From positions 1 to 64,000 of the forward strand of contig DXAW01000028.1 of the NCBI GenBank assembly GCA_019116865.1: 64,000 nucleotides of DNA, read 5' to 3'. The stretch's first letter is position 1, and every line of letters starts with the position of its first letter. Position numbers and translations under genes: made by a program. Source of the stretch: Candidatus Coprenecus stercoravium. Its GTDB lineage: Bacteria; Bacteroidota; Bacteroidia; Bacteroidales; UBA932. Under the pieces are notes generated by a model, which saw only the letters and a list, made by a program, of their open reading frames with translations, did not search any database and was not told the DNA's origin. Shown piece after piece: positions 26,097 through 35,035 of the stretch.

Positions 26097-27821
26097 TTAC
26101 CAATTTTTCTCCTTCTCTTTTGATTTCTGCTTCAAGGCCTTGGCCTTCTTTACCTTATCCTGTGTCTGCCTCTCCTTGTCCTCTATGGCCTGCAACATCT
26201 GCTGAGCAGCCTGAGGAGAGATCTGAGGCTGTTCCTGCTGCTGTTGCTGATTCTGGTTCTGTTGATTCTGGTCCTGACTGTTCTGATCCTGACTCTGCTG
26301 ATTTTGATTCTGCTGCTGATCCTGGTTCTGCTGCTGGTCCTGATTCTGGTTTTGCTGCTGTTGCTGATTCTGCTGTCGCTGCTGATCTTCCAGCATTTTC
26401 TGGGCATAGGCCAGATTGGCCTTCGTCTCGAAATTATCAGGCATCAGTCTCAGAGACTCCTTGTAGGCATCCACAGCCTCCTGATACTTCTTTTGTTTCA
26501 AGGCCAGATTTCCGCTATTGTGGAAATAATCCGAGGCCATGGCAGGAGAAAGACGCTTCAATGTATCTCCAAGTCCCTTGAAATACAGTTCCGCCTCATT
26601 GTAACCCTCCATTCTGTAAAGGGCGTTGCCGAGATTGTACTTGGCAATAACAGAAGAAGAGTCCTTTACCAACGCCCTCTTGTAATCAAGCTCCGCCTCC
26701 CTGAACTCTCCCTTGCTGAATTCCCTGTTGCCGGCCCTGACCTCCGAACGGTCGTTCTGAGCCTGAGCTGCAAGAGGAGAAGCCAACAGAAGCGCCAGAG
26801 CCAGAACAGTACCCTTACTGCGCCCGAACAGTGTCCGACGGCTGCGGGTATCCGGAATAAATGATTCTATCAACATAAACATCAGGGCTATAGCCAGAAA
26901 ATACATATACTGTTCATCATATTCTTCGAATACCACGGACTGAAAATCCTTGTCGTCGAGACTGCGTATCTCATCCACTATGGGATTGAGACCGAACTCG
27001 GTATTACCGGCCCTGACATAAGCTCCGTTACCGGCTCTGGCCGTCTCCATAAGAGTTTTCTCGTCCAGACGTGTCACCACGATGTTGCCGTCCTTGTCCT
27101 TTAGGAGCTCTCCGTTCATAGGCACCGGCTTTCCTTCAGGTGAGCCTACTCCGATACAGAACACCCTTGCCCCCATATCCACCGCATCCTTCGCCGCAGC
27201 GACCGGATCATCCTCATGATTTTCCCCGTCAGTAATCAGGATTATGGCCCGGCTGCCCTCGCTCTCCATGGTGAAACTGCGCACTGCGGTCCTTATAGCC
27301 TCGCCCATTGCCGTTCCCTGTACGGGCACAGACTCAGTAGTGATAGAATTTAGAAATATCTTGGCCGAGACATAATCTGACGTGACAGGAAGCTGTACAA
27401 AAGACTCTCCGGCGAAAATTATCAGGCCTATCCTGTCTCCCTGCAGTTCGTCCACCAGTCTGGACACAGCCAGTTTTGCTCTCTCCAGACGATTGGGGGA
27501 ATAGTCCTCGGCAAGCATGGAATTGGAAACATCCAGCACCACCATGATCTCCGCCCCGCGCACCTGTTTCTCCTTTAGTATTGACCCGAGCTGAGGACGA
27601 GCCATACCTATCGAGAAAAAAAGCAGGGCCAGCGAGAGCATGGTCAGTTTGAGCCATCCCTTCCGCCTGGGTACCAGTGGAGTAAGTCTGTCCACCAGTT
27701 CCAGGTCCCCGAAACGGGCCGCACGCTTCCTCCTCACCCTGCGCATCAGCCAATAGGCCAAATACATCAAGGGTATAAGAAGTATCAACAACAAATATAA
27801 AGGTTGTGCCAGATATATCAT
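26097..27821 (-). CDS. batB: BatB-BatC fusion: von Willebrand A protein joined to TPR protein
   Basis: 574 residues. The BatB half (1-325) has two N-terminal membrane helices, a von Willebrand A domain with intact MIDAS DVSNS (97-101) and TDGEN (198-201), and a C-terminal membrane helix (about 307-321). After an Arg-rich turn, a second hydrophobic stretch (337-353) ends in AAQAQ, like the BatC signal peptide. TPR units follow (about 360-485), then a Gln/Asn/Asp-rich tract (about 488-545) and a Lys-rich end. In most Bacteroidota these are two genes, batB and batC. The four-base overlap with batA (ATGA) suggests coupling. Confidence 0.9.
   Translation of the reverse strand: MIYLAQPLYLLLILLIPLMYLAYWLMRRVRRKRAARFGDLELVDRLTPLVPRRKGWLKLTMLSLALLFFSIGMARPQLGSILKEKQVRGAEIMVVLDVSNSMLAEDYSPNRLERAKLAVSRLVDELQGDRIGLIIFAGESFVQLPVTSDYVSAKIFLNSITTESVPVQGTAMGEAIRTAVRSFTMESEGSRAIILITDGENHEDDPVAAAKDAVDMGARVFCIGVGSPEGKPVPMNGELLKDKDGNIVVTRLDEKTLMETARAGNGAYVRAGNTEFGLNPIVDEIRSLDDKDFQSVVFEEYDEQYMYFLAIALMFMLIESFIPDTRSRRTLFGRSKGTVLALALLLASPLAAQAQNDRSEVRAGNREFSKGEFREAELDYKRALVKDSSSVIAKYNLGNALYRMEGYNEAELYFKGLGDTLKRLSPAMASDYFHNSGNLALKQKKYQEAVDAYKESLRLMPDNFETKANLAYAQKMLEDQQRQQNQQQQQNQNQDQQQNQDQQQNQNQQSQDQNSQDQNQQNQNQQQQQEQPQISPQAAQQMLQAIEDKERQTQDKVKKAKALKQKSKEKEKNW
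26228..26394. repeat. Gln/Asn/Asp-coding low-complexity tract in batBC
   Basis: A run of CAG/CAA, AAC/AAT and GAC/GAT codons (seen as CTG and ATT repeats on the plus strand) in units such as QNQ and QDQ. Such tracts change length by slippage and form disordered linkers. Confidence 0.85.
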
Positions 27822-28816
27822 GCTATCCTCCTTGCTGCTAAAATTCTCAAAATTATCTCAAGCAGGAATGCGGCGAGCGCCCATACCGCAAACTTGCCGA
27901 ACTCCTCTGAATAGACAGGGAAAGAGTCCACTTTTATCCTGACCTTCTCCATCTGATTTATCTCACCGTAAATCTGCATCAGCTTGGTATTGTCGGTAGC
28001 CCTGAAATAAGAGCCTCCGGTCTGTTCCGCTATCTGACGCAGGAGATCCTCGTCTATTTCCACCTTGACGTCCATTTCCCTGACTCCGAACGGCGTCATC
28101 ACCGGATAAGGCGCCGTTCCCATGGCTCCGACTCCTATGGTATATACCCTGATTCCGTATGTCGAGGCTATCTCCGCCGCCGTCAGAGGCGTGACCTCAC
28201 CTCTGTTGTTGACTCCGTCAGTGAGCAGTATCACCACCTTGCTCTTGGCCTGCGAGTCCTTGAGTCTCGCAACAGCTGTTGCAAGTCCGTTTCCTATAGC
28301 GGTACCGTCATCAATCAGACCGCACTCTATCTCCTTTATGAGATTGATGAGAGTGGCCCTGTCTGTAGTCAGCGGAGACTGCGTATAGCTCTCTCCGGCG
28401 AAAACCACGACGCCTATCCTGTCGGAAGGCCTCTGGGAGATGAATTCTATGGCGATATTCTTGGCCGCCTCTATACGGTCCGGGGTAAAGTCCCTGGCCA
28501 GCATACTGGTCGAAACGTCCAGAGCCAGAACTATGTCAATACCCTCCGAGTCTGTTCTGGTAAGGTTGGACGATGTCTTGGGCCGGGCTATCGCCACTAT
28601 GAGCAAGGAGACGGCCGCCATTCTGAGCACAAACGGCAGATGCCTCAGCACTCCGGCAGCACCGGCGTCACGTCCGCCGAGAGGAGCCGTGGTCGATACT
28701 ATGACATACGGACGGCGGGAACGCAACTGCTTCCAGACGTAATAAGCCGCCATAGGAACCAGAACCAGCTCCAGCCACAGCACCCAGGGATATTCAAAAA
28801 AAAGACTGTTCATCAC
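27818..28816 (-). CDS. batA: BatA: von Willebrand A domain membrane protein
   Basis: 332 residues with N-terminal membrane helices (about 8-26 and 58-76), a von Willebrand A domain with MIDAS DVSTS (near residue 100) and TDGVN (near 203), and a C-terminal helix (about 308-326). It is the BatA partner of the BatB half that follows. It overlaps the genes on both sides by four bases, so the operon is tightly coupled. Confidence 0.92.
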   Translation of the reverse strand: MMNSLFFEYPWVLWLELVLVPMAAYYVWKQLRSRRPYVIVSTTAPLGGRDAGAAGVLRHLPFVLRMAAVSLLIVAIARPKTSSNLTRTDSEGIDIVLALDVSTSMLARDFTPDRIEAAKNIAIEFISQRPSDRIGVVVFAGESYTQSPLTTDRATLINLIKEIECGLIDDGTAIGNGLATAVARLKDSQAKSKVVILLTDGVNNRGEVTPLTAAEIASTYGIRVYTIGVGAMGTAPYPVMTPFGVREMDVKVEIDEDLLRQIAEQTGGSYFRATDNTKLMQIYGEINQMEKVRIKVDSFPVYSEEFGKFAVWALAAFLLEIILRILAARRIA

Positions 28817-29751
28817 TCTATCTCCTGCATGTATGTATCATTGACAAATCTCACGGCCGACGGTACGGCGTTCTCATTCTCAGCATCTCCGGCAGTATAT
28901 TTGGCGAACTTCACCAGATCTGCAAGTCCGAACAAATCTTTAAGCAACTCATAGTCAGAAGGAGACATCCGGCATGCCGACAAGTCGGCAAGTATCTCGT
29001 TGGAGGTACGCTCCATAGTCTTCACTCCGAAACGGCTCTCGATATACTGCCGGAGCGTGTCCGTTATCTCCGTATAATACTGCTTCTGTCCGCCTTTCTG
29101 CCACAGTTTTTCCTCCCGTATACGGTCCAGACTCCGCAGGGCCGTTATATGCGGCGGTTCATCCGGGACGGGTTTCTCATAATCAATACGCCTTCTTCTG
29201 CGCCGCCTTACCGCCAGCACCACCAGGACCGCCAAAGCGGCCAGCACTACCGCCAGAAGCACCCAGGGCAGGACTTCCCCGAACGTCACCGGATACCTGA
29301 ACTGAGGTCTGATATCGTACATCTCAAACGACGCCGTATCCACCGGCACTGTAGTCACCTCCAACGGCACCGCCCGCATCCGGAGCGTATCAGCCACATC
29401 TCCGTCCCGGCATACATACACGACAAGCGGAGGAAGCACATAGCTTCCGCTGTCGAACGACGTTATGACGGCCTTTGTCTCCAGAGTCGAGACCGCCCCT
29501 TCCGTTCTCACCGTATCAGTATGGAAATCCTTTATCAGCTCCACCCCCGGCACCACGTAGCCGGACATCGGATCAATCTCAACGGTCATGCCCTCCGGCA
29601 CCCTTATCTCCGATTTCCACTCCACCTGGTCACCTATAAGTATCGTATCCCTGGACACAGTAGTGTACACCAAGTCCTGCGCCACCGCATCCGGAGAGAA
29701 GAAGACAGCGGTCAACACCGCCCCTATATACACTGCAATCTTTCTCATCAT
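28813..29751 (-). CDS. Bat-operon membrane protein with BatD-like ectodomain
   Basis: About 312 residues from the ATG at 29751 (a second ATG follows at once). This start, one base after the DUF58 stop, gives a signal peptide ending in DAVA; the longer frame from 29793 would overlap the preceding gene. A periplasmic beta-rich domain (about 25-155) is followed by a membrane helix (about 165-185), an Arg-rich stretch and a cytoplasmic helical domain (about 215-312) with YYTEITDTLRQYIESRF, seen in DUF4381-like Bat proteins. It is the usual small membrane protein between the DUF58 and batA genes. Precise role unknown. Confidence 0.8.
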   Translation of the reverse strand: MMRKIAVYIGAVLTAVFFSPDAVAQDLVYTTVSRDTILIGDQVEWKSEIRVPEGMTVEIDPMSGYVVPGVELIKDFHTDTVRTEGAVSTLETKAVITSFDSGSYVLPPLVVYVCRDGDVADTLRMRAVPLEVTTVPVDTASFEMYDIRPQFRYPVTFGEVLPWVLLAVVLAALAVLVVLAVRRRRRRRIDYEKPVPDEPPHITALRSLDRIREEKLWQKGGQKQYYTEITDTLRQYIESRFGVKTMERTSNEILADLSACRMSPSDYELLKDLFGLADLVKFAKYTAGDAENENAVPSAVRFVNDTYMQEIE

Positions 29752-29752
29752 C

Positions 29753-30640
29753 CTATGCTCTTGTCTTGAAAAGGGCCACCAGGCTTCTGACATAGTCCTG
29801 GTCAGTCCTTATACTTACCGAATCCACTTTATATTTCCTCAGCATTATTATTGTCTCCGCATACGCCTTACGGGCCCAGTCCCCGTATTCTTCCCTGACC
29901 CGCCTCAACGAAGTGTTGACATAGACGGTCCTGCCTGTCTCGCTGTCCCTGACAGGGATAAGACCCACATCCGGCAGCGAGCGGTCCCTCTCGTCGTATA
30001 TATTGATGACAGAAATATCATGACGTCCGGCAGCCACTTTCAAGGCCTCCTCATAATTAGGGCGCCGTGTAAGTCTGTCCACATCCAGCATATCCGACAG
30101 GAGAAATGCCGTACAACGCTTTTTCAAAGCATTGGTGAGGAATCTCAAGGCCTCCCCTATGTCCGTTCCCTTATCCTTCGGCTGAAATTCCAGAACCTCC
30201 CTGATAATCCTCAGCAGATGACTGCGGCCCTTCTTCGGAGGGATGAACTTCTCCACCTTGGAGCTGAAGAACAAGGCTCCCACCTTATCATTGTTGATTG
30301 ATGCGGAAAAAGACAGTACCGCCGCTATCTCCGCCGTAAGCTCTTTCTTGGTCTTGGACATGGTGCCGAAAATCCCGGAACCGCTGGCGTCTATAAGAAG
30401 CATCACGGTAAGCTCCCGCTCCTCCTCGAACACTTTGACATAAGGCGTACCGGTACGGGCCGTCACATTCCAGTCCATATTGCGGACATCGTCTCCTATC
30501 TGATACTCACGCACCTCGCTGAAAGCCATTCCGCGCCCCTTGAACGCCGAATGGTACTCACCGGCGAATATCTGACTGGACAAGGCCCTGGTCCTTATCT
30601 CTATCTTCCTGACTTTTTTCAACAGGTCGTTGCTGTCCAT
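29753..30640 (-). CDS. DUF58 domain protein of the MoxR-Bat locus
   Basis: 295 residues. The core signature GRGMAFSEVREYQIGDDVRNMDWNVTARTG (about 34-63) defines DUF58, followed by a degenerate von Willebrand A fold with DASGSG (near 88-93). These proteins partner MoxR ATPases, probably as chaperone substrates or adaptors for metal-dependent complexes. It follows moxR by three bases. Confidence 0.9.
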   Translation of the reverse strand: MDSNDLLKKVRKIEIRTRALSSQIFAGEYHSAFKGRGMAFSEVREYQIGDDVRNMDWNVTARTGTPYVKVFEEERELTVMLLIDASGSGIFGTMSKTKKELTAEIAAVLSFSASINNDKVGALFFSSKVEKFIPPKKGRSHLLRIIREVLEFQPKDKGTDIGEALRFLTNALKKRCTAFLLSDMLDVDRLTRRPNYEEALKVAAGRHDISVINIYDERDRSLPDVGLIPVRDSETGRTVYVNTSLRRVREEYGDWARKAYAETIIMLRKYKVDSVSIRTDQDYVRSLVALFKTRA

Positions 30641-30643
30641 ATG

Positions 30644-31636
30644 CTACGGAACCTCCACTGCGTTGATTATGTCGGAAATAATATTCTCTGTCGTCACATT
30701 CTCAGCCTCGGCCTCATATGTCAGGCCTATACGGTGACGCAGAACCTCGTAGCACACAGCGCGCACGTCCTCAGGTATCACATAGCCCCTGCGCTTGATA
30801 AATGCATAGGCCTTGGCCGCCATCGCCAAAGAGATGGACGCACGTGGAGACGCACCGTATGAGATCATATCCTTGAGAGAATTGAGTCCATAATCCCCAG
30901 GGGTACGGGTCGCATAGACCATATCCACTATATAGCGCTCTATCTTCTCGTCCATATACACCTCACGCACCACCGAGCGGGCTTTGACGATATCCTCGGG
31001 CTGGAGCACCTGAGATGCCTTCGGAAAGTTTCCGCCATTGTTCATCCTGATTATCAGCTTCTCCTCTTCCTTCCTGGGATAAGTCACCACTACCTTCAAC
31101 ATAAAACGGTCCACCTGTGCCTCGGGAAGAGGATATGTACCCTCCTGCTCGATAGGGTTCTGGGTCGCCATCACCAGGAACGGCTCGGGGAGCGGGAATG
31201 TCTGGTCGCCTATGGTCACCTGACGTTCCTGCATGGCCTCAAGCAGTGCGGACTGCACCTTGGCCGGAGAGCGGTTAATCTCATCAGCCAGCACGAAGTT
31301 GGCGAAGACAGGCCCTTTCTTTATCTGGAACTGCTCGCTTTTCTGACTGTAAATCATGGTGCCTATGAGGTCCGCCGGAAGAAGGTCCGGAGTAAACTGA
31401 ATCCTGCTGAACTTTGCGTTGATACAAGACGCCAAGGTATTAATCGCCAATGTCTTCGCCAGACCTGGAACACCTTCCAGCAGAATATGGCCGTTGGCGA
31501 GAAGACCGATTAGAAGATTCTCCACCAGATGCTTCTGCCCGACTATAACCTTCGTCATCTCCATTGAGAGAATATCTACGAACGCACTCTCCTTCTGAAT
31601 CCGCTCATTTAATTCCTTTATGTTTACCGTGTCCAT
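30644..31636 (-). CDS. moxR: MoxR-family AAA+ ATPase
   Basis: 330 residues. Walker A is GVPGLAKT (near 55-62), Walker B LADEINR (near 117-123), sensor 1 ATQNP (near 160), and a C-terminal lid with the arginine segment SPRAS. MoxR proteins are thought to be chaperones for insertion of cofactors or assembly of complexes with von Willebrand A partners. It is first in the moxR-DUF58-batA-batBC-batD-batE operon. Confidence 0.95.
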   Translation of the reverse strand: MDTVNIKELNERIQKESAFVDILSMEMTKVIVGQKHLVENLLIGLLANGHILLEGVPGLAKTLAINTLASCINAKFSRIQFTPDLLPADLIGTMIYSQKSEQFQIKKGPVFANFVLADEINRSPAKVQSALLEAMQERQVTIGDQTFPLPEPFLVMATQNPIEQEGTYPLPEAQVDRFMLKVVVTYPRKEEEKLIIRMNNGGNFPKASQVLQPEDIVKARSVVREVYMDEKIERYIVDMVYATRTPGDYGLNSLKDMISYGASPRASISLAMAAKAYAFIKRRGYVIPEDVRAVCYEVLRHRIGLTYEAEAENVTTENIISDIINAVEVP

Positions 31637-31650
31637 TATTAAAATATTTG

Positions 31651-31658
31651 TATTTTTG
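31651..31658 (+). promoter_or_regulatory. -7 box for truA
   Basis: TATTTTTG, a TAnnTTTG match about 41 bases before the truA ATG. Confidence 0.35.
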
Positions 31659-31671
31659 CTGTCTAAAATTA

Positions 31672-31679
31672 CAAAATTA
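31672..31679 (-). promoter_or_regulatory. -7 box for the moxR-bat operon
   Basis: Minus-strand TAATTTTG, a TAnnTTTG match about 35 bases before the moxR ATG. Confidence 0.4.
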
Positions 31680-31699
31680 ACGATTTTCTCCGATACCCG

Positions 31700-32485
31700 A
31701 TGAGGTTTTTCGCATCAATATCGTACAATGGCTCAGGATACAGCGGCTGGCAGATACAGGACAACGCCCCGAGTATTCAAAATGAAGTCCAGAAAGCCCT
31801 GTCGGCCATTCTCGGTGAGAAAATCGACGTAACCGGCGCCGGACGCACGGACACCGGTGTCAATGCTTCTGACTTCACCGCTCACTTCGACTCTGACGAC
31901 GACCGCATAATCAAAGAGCACGGGAAGATAATCTACAAAATAAATGCCATCCTGCCTGCCAATATAGTCGTCAATTCCATCACCAGGGTAAGAGAAGACG
32001 CCCATGCCAGATTCGACGCCGTAAGCCGTACCTACAAATACTACATACACAGCAGCAAGGACCCCTTCGCCCCGCATTTCTCATGGTACTGCAAATTCCC
32101 GCTCGACATCCGGGCCATGAATGCGGCGGCCAGCCTGTTGACAGGGAAAAAGGACTTCAGCTGCTTCGAGAAAACCGGAGGCTCGCAGGTCTCGCCCATA
32201 TGCGACATATCCACCGCTTACTGGGACACCTACACCCCGTCCATAACCGCACTGCCCGGCACAGATTATCTGGTATTCACCATTACCGCCAACCGTTTTC
32301 TGCGCAATATGGTGAGAGCCATCGTCGGCACCATGGTGGAGATAGGCCGCGGCCGGCACACCCCGGAGTGGATGGAGGAAGTCCTGAGCTCCAGGGACAG
32401 AGGCCAGGCCGGTCAGTCAGTACCCGGCCATGCCCTCTTCCTCACAAACGTACGCTACCCTGAAGACATATTCAAATTACAATAA
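31700..32485 (+). CDS. truA: tRNA pseudouridine(38-40) synthase
   Basis: Makes pseudouridine at tRNA positions 38-40. 261 residues with the catalytic GAGRTDTGVNA motif (D51), RTYKYYIH in the RNA-binding part, and FLRNMVRAIVGTM near the C-terminus. First gene of a unit that continues with exbB after 23 bases, an arrangement probably of convenience rather than function. Confidence 0.96.
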   Translation: MRFFASISYNGSGYSGWQIQDNAPSIQNEVQKALSAILGEKIDVTGAGRTDTGVNASDFTAHFDSDDDRIIKEHGKIIYKINAILPANIVVNSITRVREDAHARFDAVSRTYKYYIHSSKDPFAPHFSWYCKFPLDIRAMNAAASLLTGKKDFSCFEKTGGSQVSPICDISTAYWDTYTPSITALPGTDYLVFTITANRFLRNMVRAIVGTMVEIGRGRHTPEWMEEVLSSRDRGQAGQSVPGHALFLTNVRYPEDIFKLQ

Positions 32486-32508
32486 CCCATTAACAAAAGT
32501 TTCAAATC

Positions 32509-33210
32509 ATGCTCACACTACTGCAAGCAAGCTCAGATGTTCTCATCCAGGAGGCAGCCGCTCCGGAGAAAATGTCCTTAATAAAAATGGCCGTCGCCGG
32601 AGGATGGCTGATGATAGTTCTCCTGCTTCTGTCCATCGTCGCCATTTACATCTTCGGAAGCCGTTGGTGGGCCATTCGCAAGGCATCCAAGACCGACCCT
32701 GACTTCATGAGAAACATCCGCGACCTCCTTCACGAAGGCAAGGACAAAGCCGCACTCGCTCTATGCAGGGACAATGATACCCCGGCAGCCCGTCTTATAG
32801 AAAAAGGCATCGAGAGACAGGGACGTCCGCTTCAGGACATCCAGGCCGCCGTGGAGAATGTCGGCAACATCGAAGTAGCCAAACTCGAGAAAGGACTGCC
32901 GATGCTGGCCACCGTCGCAGGAGGCGCCCCGATGATAGGATTCCTCGGAACAGTACTGGGCATGATACAGGCATTCTTCAACATGTCCCAGGCAGGCAAC
33001 AATATTGACATCACCCTGCTGTCAGGCGGTATATATACTGCCATGGTAACTACCGTAGGAGGTCTGTTTGTAGGAATTATAGCTTATTTCGGATACAACT
33101 ACCTCACCACCAAGATTAACGACATAGTATTCAAGATGGAGAGCGACACCATCGAGCTGATGGATGTGCTCGGCGGCAAGGAAGCCGCTGAAATCAATCT
33201 GGAGGACTGA
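32509..33210 (+). CDS. exbB: ExbB/MotA/TolQ proton-channel protein
   Basis: Inner-membrane subunit that uses the proton gradient to power TonB. 233 residues with three membrane helices (about 27-50, 140-160 and 178-200). The family signature is GGAPMIGFLGTVLGMIQAF (about 142-160) and the last helix TAMVTTVGGLFVGIIAYF. It works with ExbD and TonB encoded next, supplying energy to outer-membrane receptors such as the one at 7335-9269. Confidence 0.94.
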   Translation: MLTLLQASSDVLIQEAAAPEKMSLIKMAVAGGWLMIVLLLLSIVAIYIFGSRWWAIRKASKTDPDFMRNIRDLLHEGKDKAALALCRDNDTPAARLIEKGIERQGRPLQDIQAAVENVGNIEVAKLEKGLPMLATVAGGAPMIGFLGTVLGMIQAFFNMSQAGNNIDITLLSGGIYTAMVTTVGGLFVGIIAYFGYNYLTTKINDIVFKMESDTIELMDVLGGKEAAEINLED

Positions 33211-33212
33211 CG

Positions 33213-33626
33213 ATGGCCATAAAACGCAGAACCAAGGTAGAGCCGGCTTTCTCGATGTCGTCCATGACGGACATCGTCTTCCTGCTGCTCATTTTCTTCC
33301 TTGTCACCTCCACGCTGATCAATCCGAACGCCCTAAAGCTGCTGCTGCCCAAAAGCACCAACCAGATATCCACAAAGGCCTCCGTCAGCGTATCCATTAA
33401 GCACTATCCGGAGCGGAATACTTTCTCATACCACATCAACGGTGAGGAAATGCCGGTTCCGTTCAGCGAGATAGAGCCTTCGCTCCAGGAGCTGCTCCAG
33501 GATTCGGACGACCCCACATTCTCCATATACGCCGACAAGACAGTTCCTATAGAGGAAGTGGTGAATCTCATGAATATAGCCAAGCGCAATAAATACAAGG
33601 TCATACTGGCCACATCCCCCGAATAG
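33213..33626 (+). CDS. exbD: ExbD/TolR biopolymer transport protein
   Basis: 137 residues: a short cytoplasmic N-terminus, one membrane helix (about 16-36) with the essential aspartate in SMTDIVFLLLIFF, and a periplasmic domain ending with EVVNLMNIAKRNKYKVILATSPE. Starts two bases after the exbB stop. Only one exbD is present, while many Bacteroidota have two in a row. Confidence 0.94.
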   Translation: MAIKRRTKVEPAFSMSSMTDIVFLLLIFFLVTSTLINPNALKLLLPKSTNQISTKASVSVSIKHYPERNTFSYHINGEEMPVPFSEIEPSLQELLQDSDDPTFSIYADKTVPIEEVVNLMNIAKRNKYKVILATSPE

Positions 33627-33628
33627 CG

Positions 33629-34393
33629 ATGAACGGGAAGCCCAAATATGCCGGCGCCATACTTACCGCCGCAGTGCACTGCCTCCTGCTGTTGTTGCTT
33701 GTCTCCGCAGACATAAGCAGCGCACCGGCCCCGCAGCGCACTGAAGGCATGCTTATAGAATTCCCCGAAGAGGAGCCGGAACCTGTAAAAAGCGAGCCGG
33801 TCCCTGTAAGGACTGCCGTAGGCATAGAGCCACGTGCCGCCGAAGCATCTCCGAAAGAGGAAGCAAGGCTCGTCCAGCGTTCCGAATCACCGGCAGAGGC
33901 CATTGCAGAAAATATCAATTCAGAAGCGACGGTAGCTGATGACGGGGACGTGGAGATTCCTGAGCCTCCGAGAGAGAAGCCTGTCAACCGCAGAGCCCTG
34001 TTCCCGGGCAGCGGAAGCAGCAAAGATACAACTGCCGTACACACAGCGGAAAAGGCCTCTTTCAAGCTGCACGCCGGACACCCTCAAGGCAATACCGGGG
34101 AGGGTAATCCGGACGGGAAACCGACGGCGCGGCTGGAAGGCCGTACAGTAATGGGGAATCTGCCTCTGCCTGAATACAGTGTGGAAAAATCCGGAACAGT
34201 CGTAGTCCGCATCCTGGTGGATCAGTACGGCAATGTCACAAGCGCCACCCCCGGAATCAAAGGGACCACAGTTCAGGATGCCGTACTATGGGAAGCCGCC
34301 AAGGAAGCGGCTCTTAAGGCCAAGTTCAACCTGAGCGCAGATGCACCGGCGGTTCAGGAAGGCAGCATCTCGTATGTGTTCACCTTACGGTAA
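33629..34393 (+). CDS. tonB: TonB-like energy transducer
   Basis: 254 residues. One N-terminal membrane helix (about 8-28), a Pro/Glu/Lys-rich periplasmic spacer with EEPEPVKSEPVPV (about 47-60), and a C-terminal TonB-like domain (about 170-254, GTVVVRILVDQYGNVTSA, then AALKAKFN). Two bases after exbD. The last ten codons and the stop codon form part of a long perfect hairpin. Confidence 0.88.
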   Translation: MNGKPKYAGAILTAAVHCLLLLLLVSADISSAPAPQRTEGMLIEFPEEEPEPVKSEPVPVRTAVGIEPRAAEASPKEEARLVQRSESPAEAIAENINSEATVADDGDVEIPEPPREKPVNRRALFPGSGSSKDTTAVHTAEKASFKLHAGHPQGNTGEGNPDGKPTARLEGRTVMGNLPLPEYSVEKSGTVVVRILVDQYGNVTSATPGIKGTTVQDAVLWEAAKEAALKAKFNLSADAPAVQEGSISYVFTLR

Positions 34394-34410
34394 CACATAC
34401 GAGATGCTGC
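34362..34410 (+). terminator. Long hairpin at the end of tonB
   Basis: Perfect 19-bp arms (34362-34380 and 34392-34410, from GCAGCATCTCG to its complement) around an 11-base loop. The stop codon begins at the last loop base. No T run follows, so it may act as an RNA 3'-end stabiliser or weak terminator rather than a standard one. Confidence 0.6.
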
Positions 34411-34418
34411 TGCGCAGC
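34376..34418. repeat. 43-bp direct repeat, copy 1 (tonB end)
   Basis: Runs from GTGTTCACCTTACGG to CTGCGCAGC and includes the last tonB codons. The second copy at 34479-34521 differs by one base. Confidence 0.9.
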
Positions 34419-34478
34419 TTTATCCACCCTCTCCCAAACCCTCTCCAAGGAGAGGGCTCAGTCGCTTCGCTCCGGGCT
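34419..34478. repeat. REP-like palindromic spacer
   Basis: Sixty bases between the two 43-bp repeats. It contains CCCTCTCC twice and the perfect palindrome CCCTCTCC-AA-GGAGAGGG (34439-34456). Similar CCCTCTCC/GGAGAGGG sequences occur as scattered intergenic repeats in Bacteroidota genomes (from memory, not checked). Confidence 0.55.
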
Positions 34479-34521
34479 GTGTTCACCTTACGGTAACACA
34501 TACGAGATGCCGCTGCGCAGC
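34479..34521. repeat. 43-bp direct repeat, copy 2 (beside aroK stop)
   Basis: One mismatch to copy 1 (CCGCTG for CTGCTG). It lies four bases from the aroK stop codon and carries no gene of its own. Confidence 0.9.
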
Positions 34522-34525
34522 CGGG

Positions 34526-35023
34526 TCAGACGGTAGTGCGCGCCAGCGCCTCGTAGAGCGGTTCGCGCTCGTGATAGAGATGTTCGATGACCTGACGCAG
34601 AGAAGCGTCACCACGGTTTTCAAGAAGTGTTCGTCCGCCGGTATCCTTCGAAAGACGCTCGAACAATGTATCCACATCGGCCTTGACATACACACAATAG
34701 GTAAAACGGGAAATAAGGTCCCGGCAGCCGGGAGTGGTGACTATACCTCCGCCCAAAGACAGCACCAGGGTACAGTGCGTCATGTCTTCCAGGGTCTCGG
34801 GATGCTGCGAGACATGCTCTTCCAGAATGCCCTCCAGGCATTCTTCCTCGATGCGGCGGAAACCGGATTCTCCGTCGGAGGCGAAAATCTCAGATATAGT
34901 CCTGCCCTCCCGTTCTTCTATGTATGCGTCGGTATCAATCAGCGGCGCCCCTAATTTGGCGGAAAGTTCCCGGCCCATAGTCGTCTTGCCGGCCGCCATA
35001 AATCCTATAAGAGAAATAATCAT
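34526..35023 (-). CDS. aroK: Shikimate kinase
   Basis: Phosphorylates shikimate in the chorismate pathway. 165 residues with P-loop GFMAAGKTT (7-15), the DTDAYIE motif (D34 region) and LGGGIVTT for shikimate binding, and the lid arginine in KDTGGRTLL. Follows parC by twelve bases on the same strand. aroE is about 6 kb away on the same strand. Confidence 0.94.
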   Translation of the reverse strand: MIISLIGFMAAGKTTMGRELSAKLGAPLIDTDAYIEEREGRTISEIFASDGESGFRRIEEECLEGILEEHVSQHPETLEDMTHCTLVLSLGGGIVTTPGCRDLISRFTYCVYVKADVDTLFERLSKDTGGRTLLENRGDASLRQVIEHLYHEREPLYEALARTTV

Positions 35024-35035
35024 ACCGGAAAGGTG

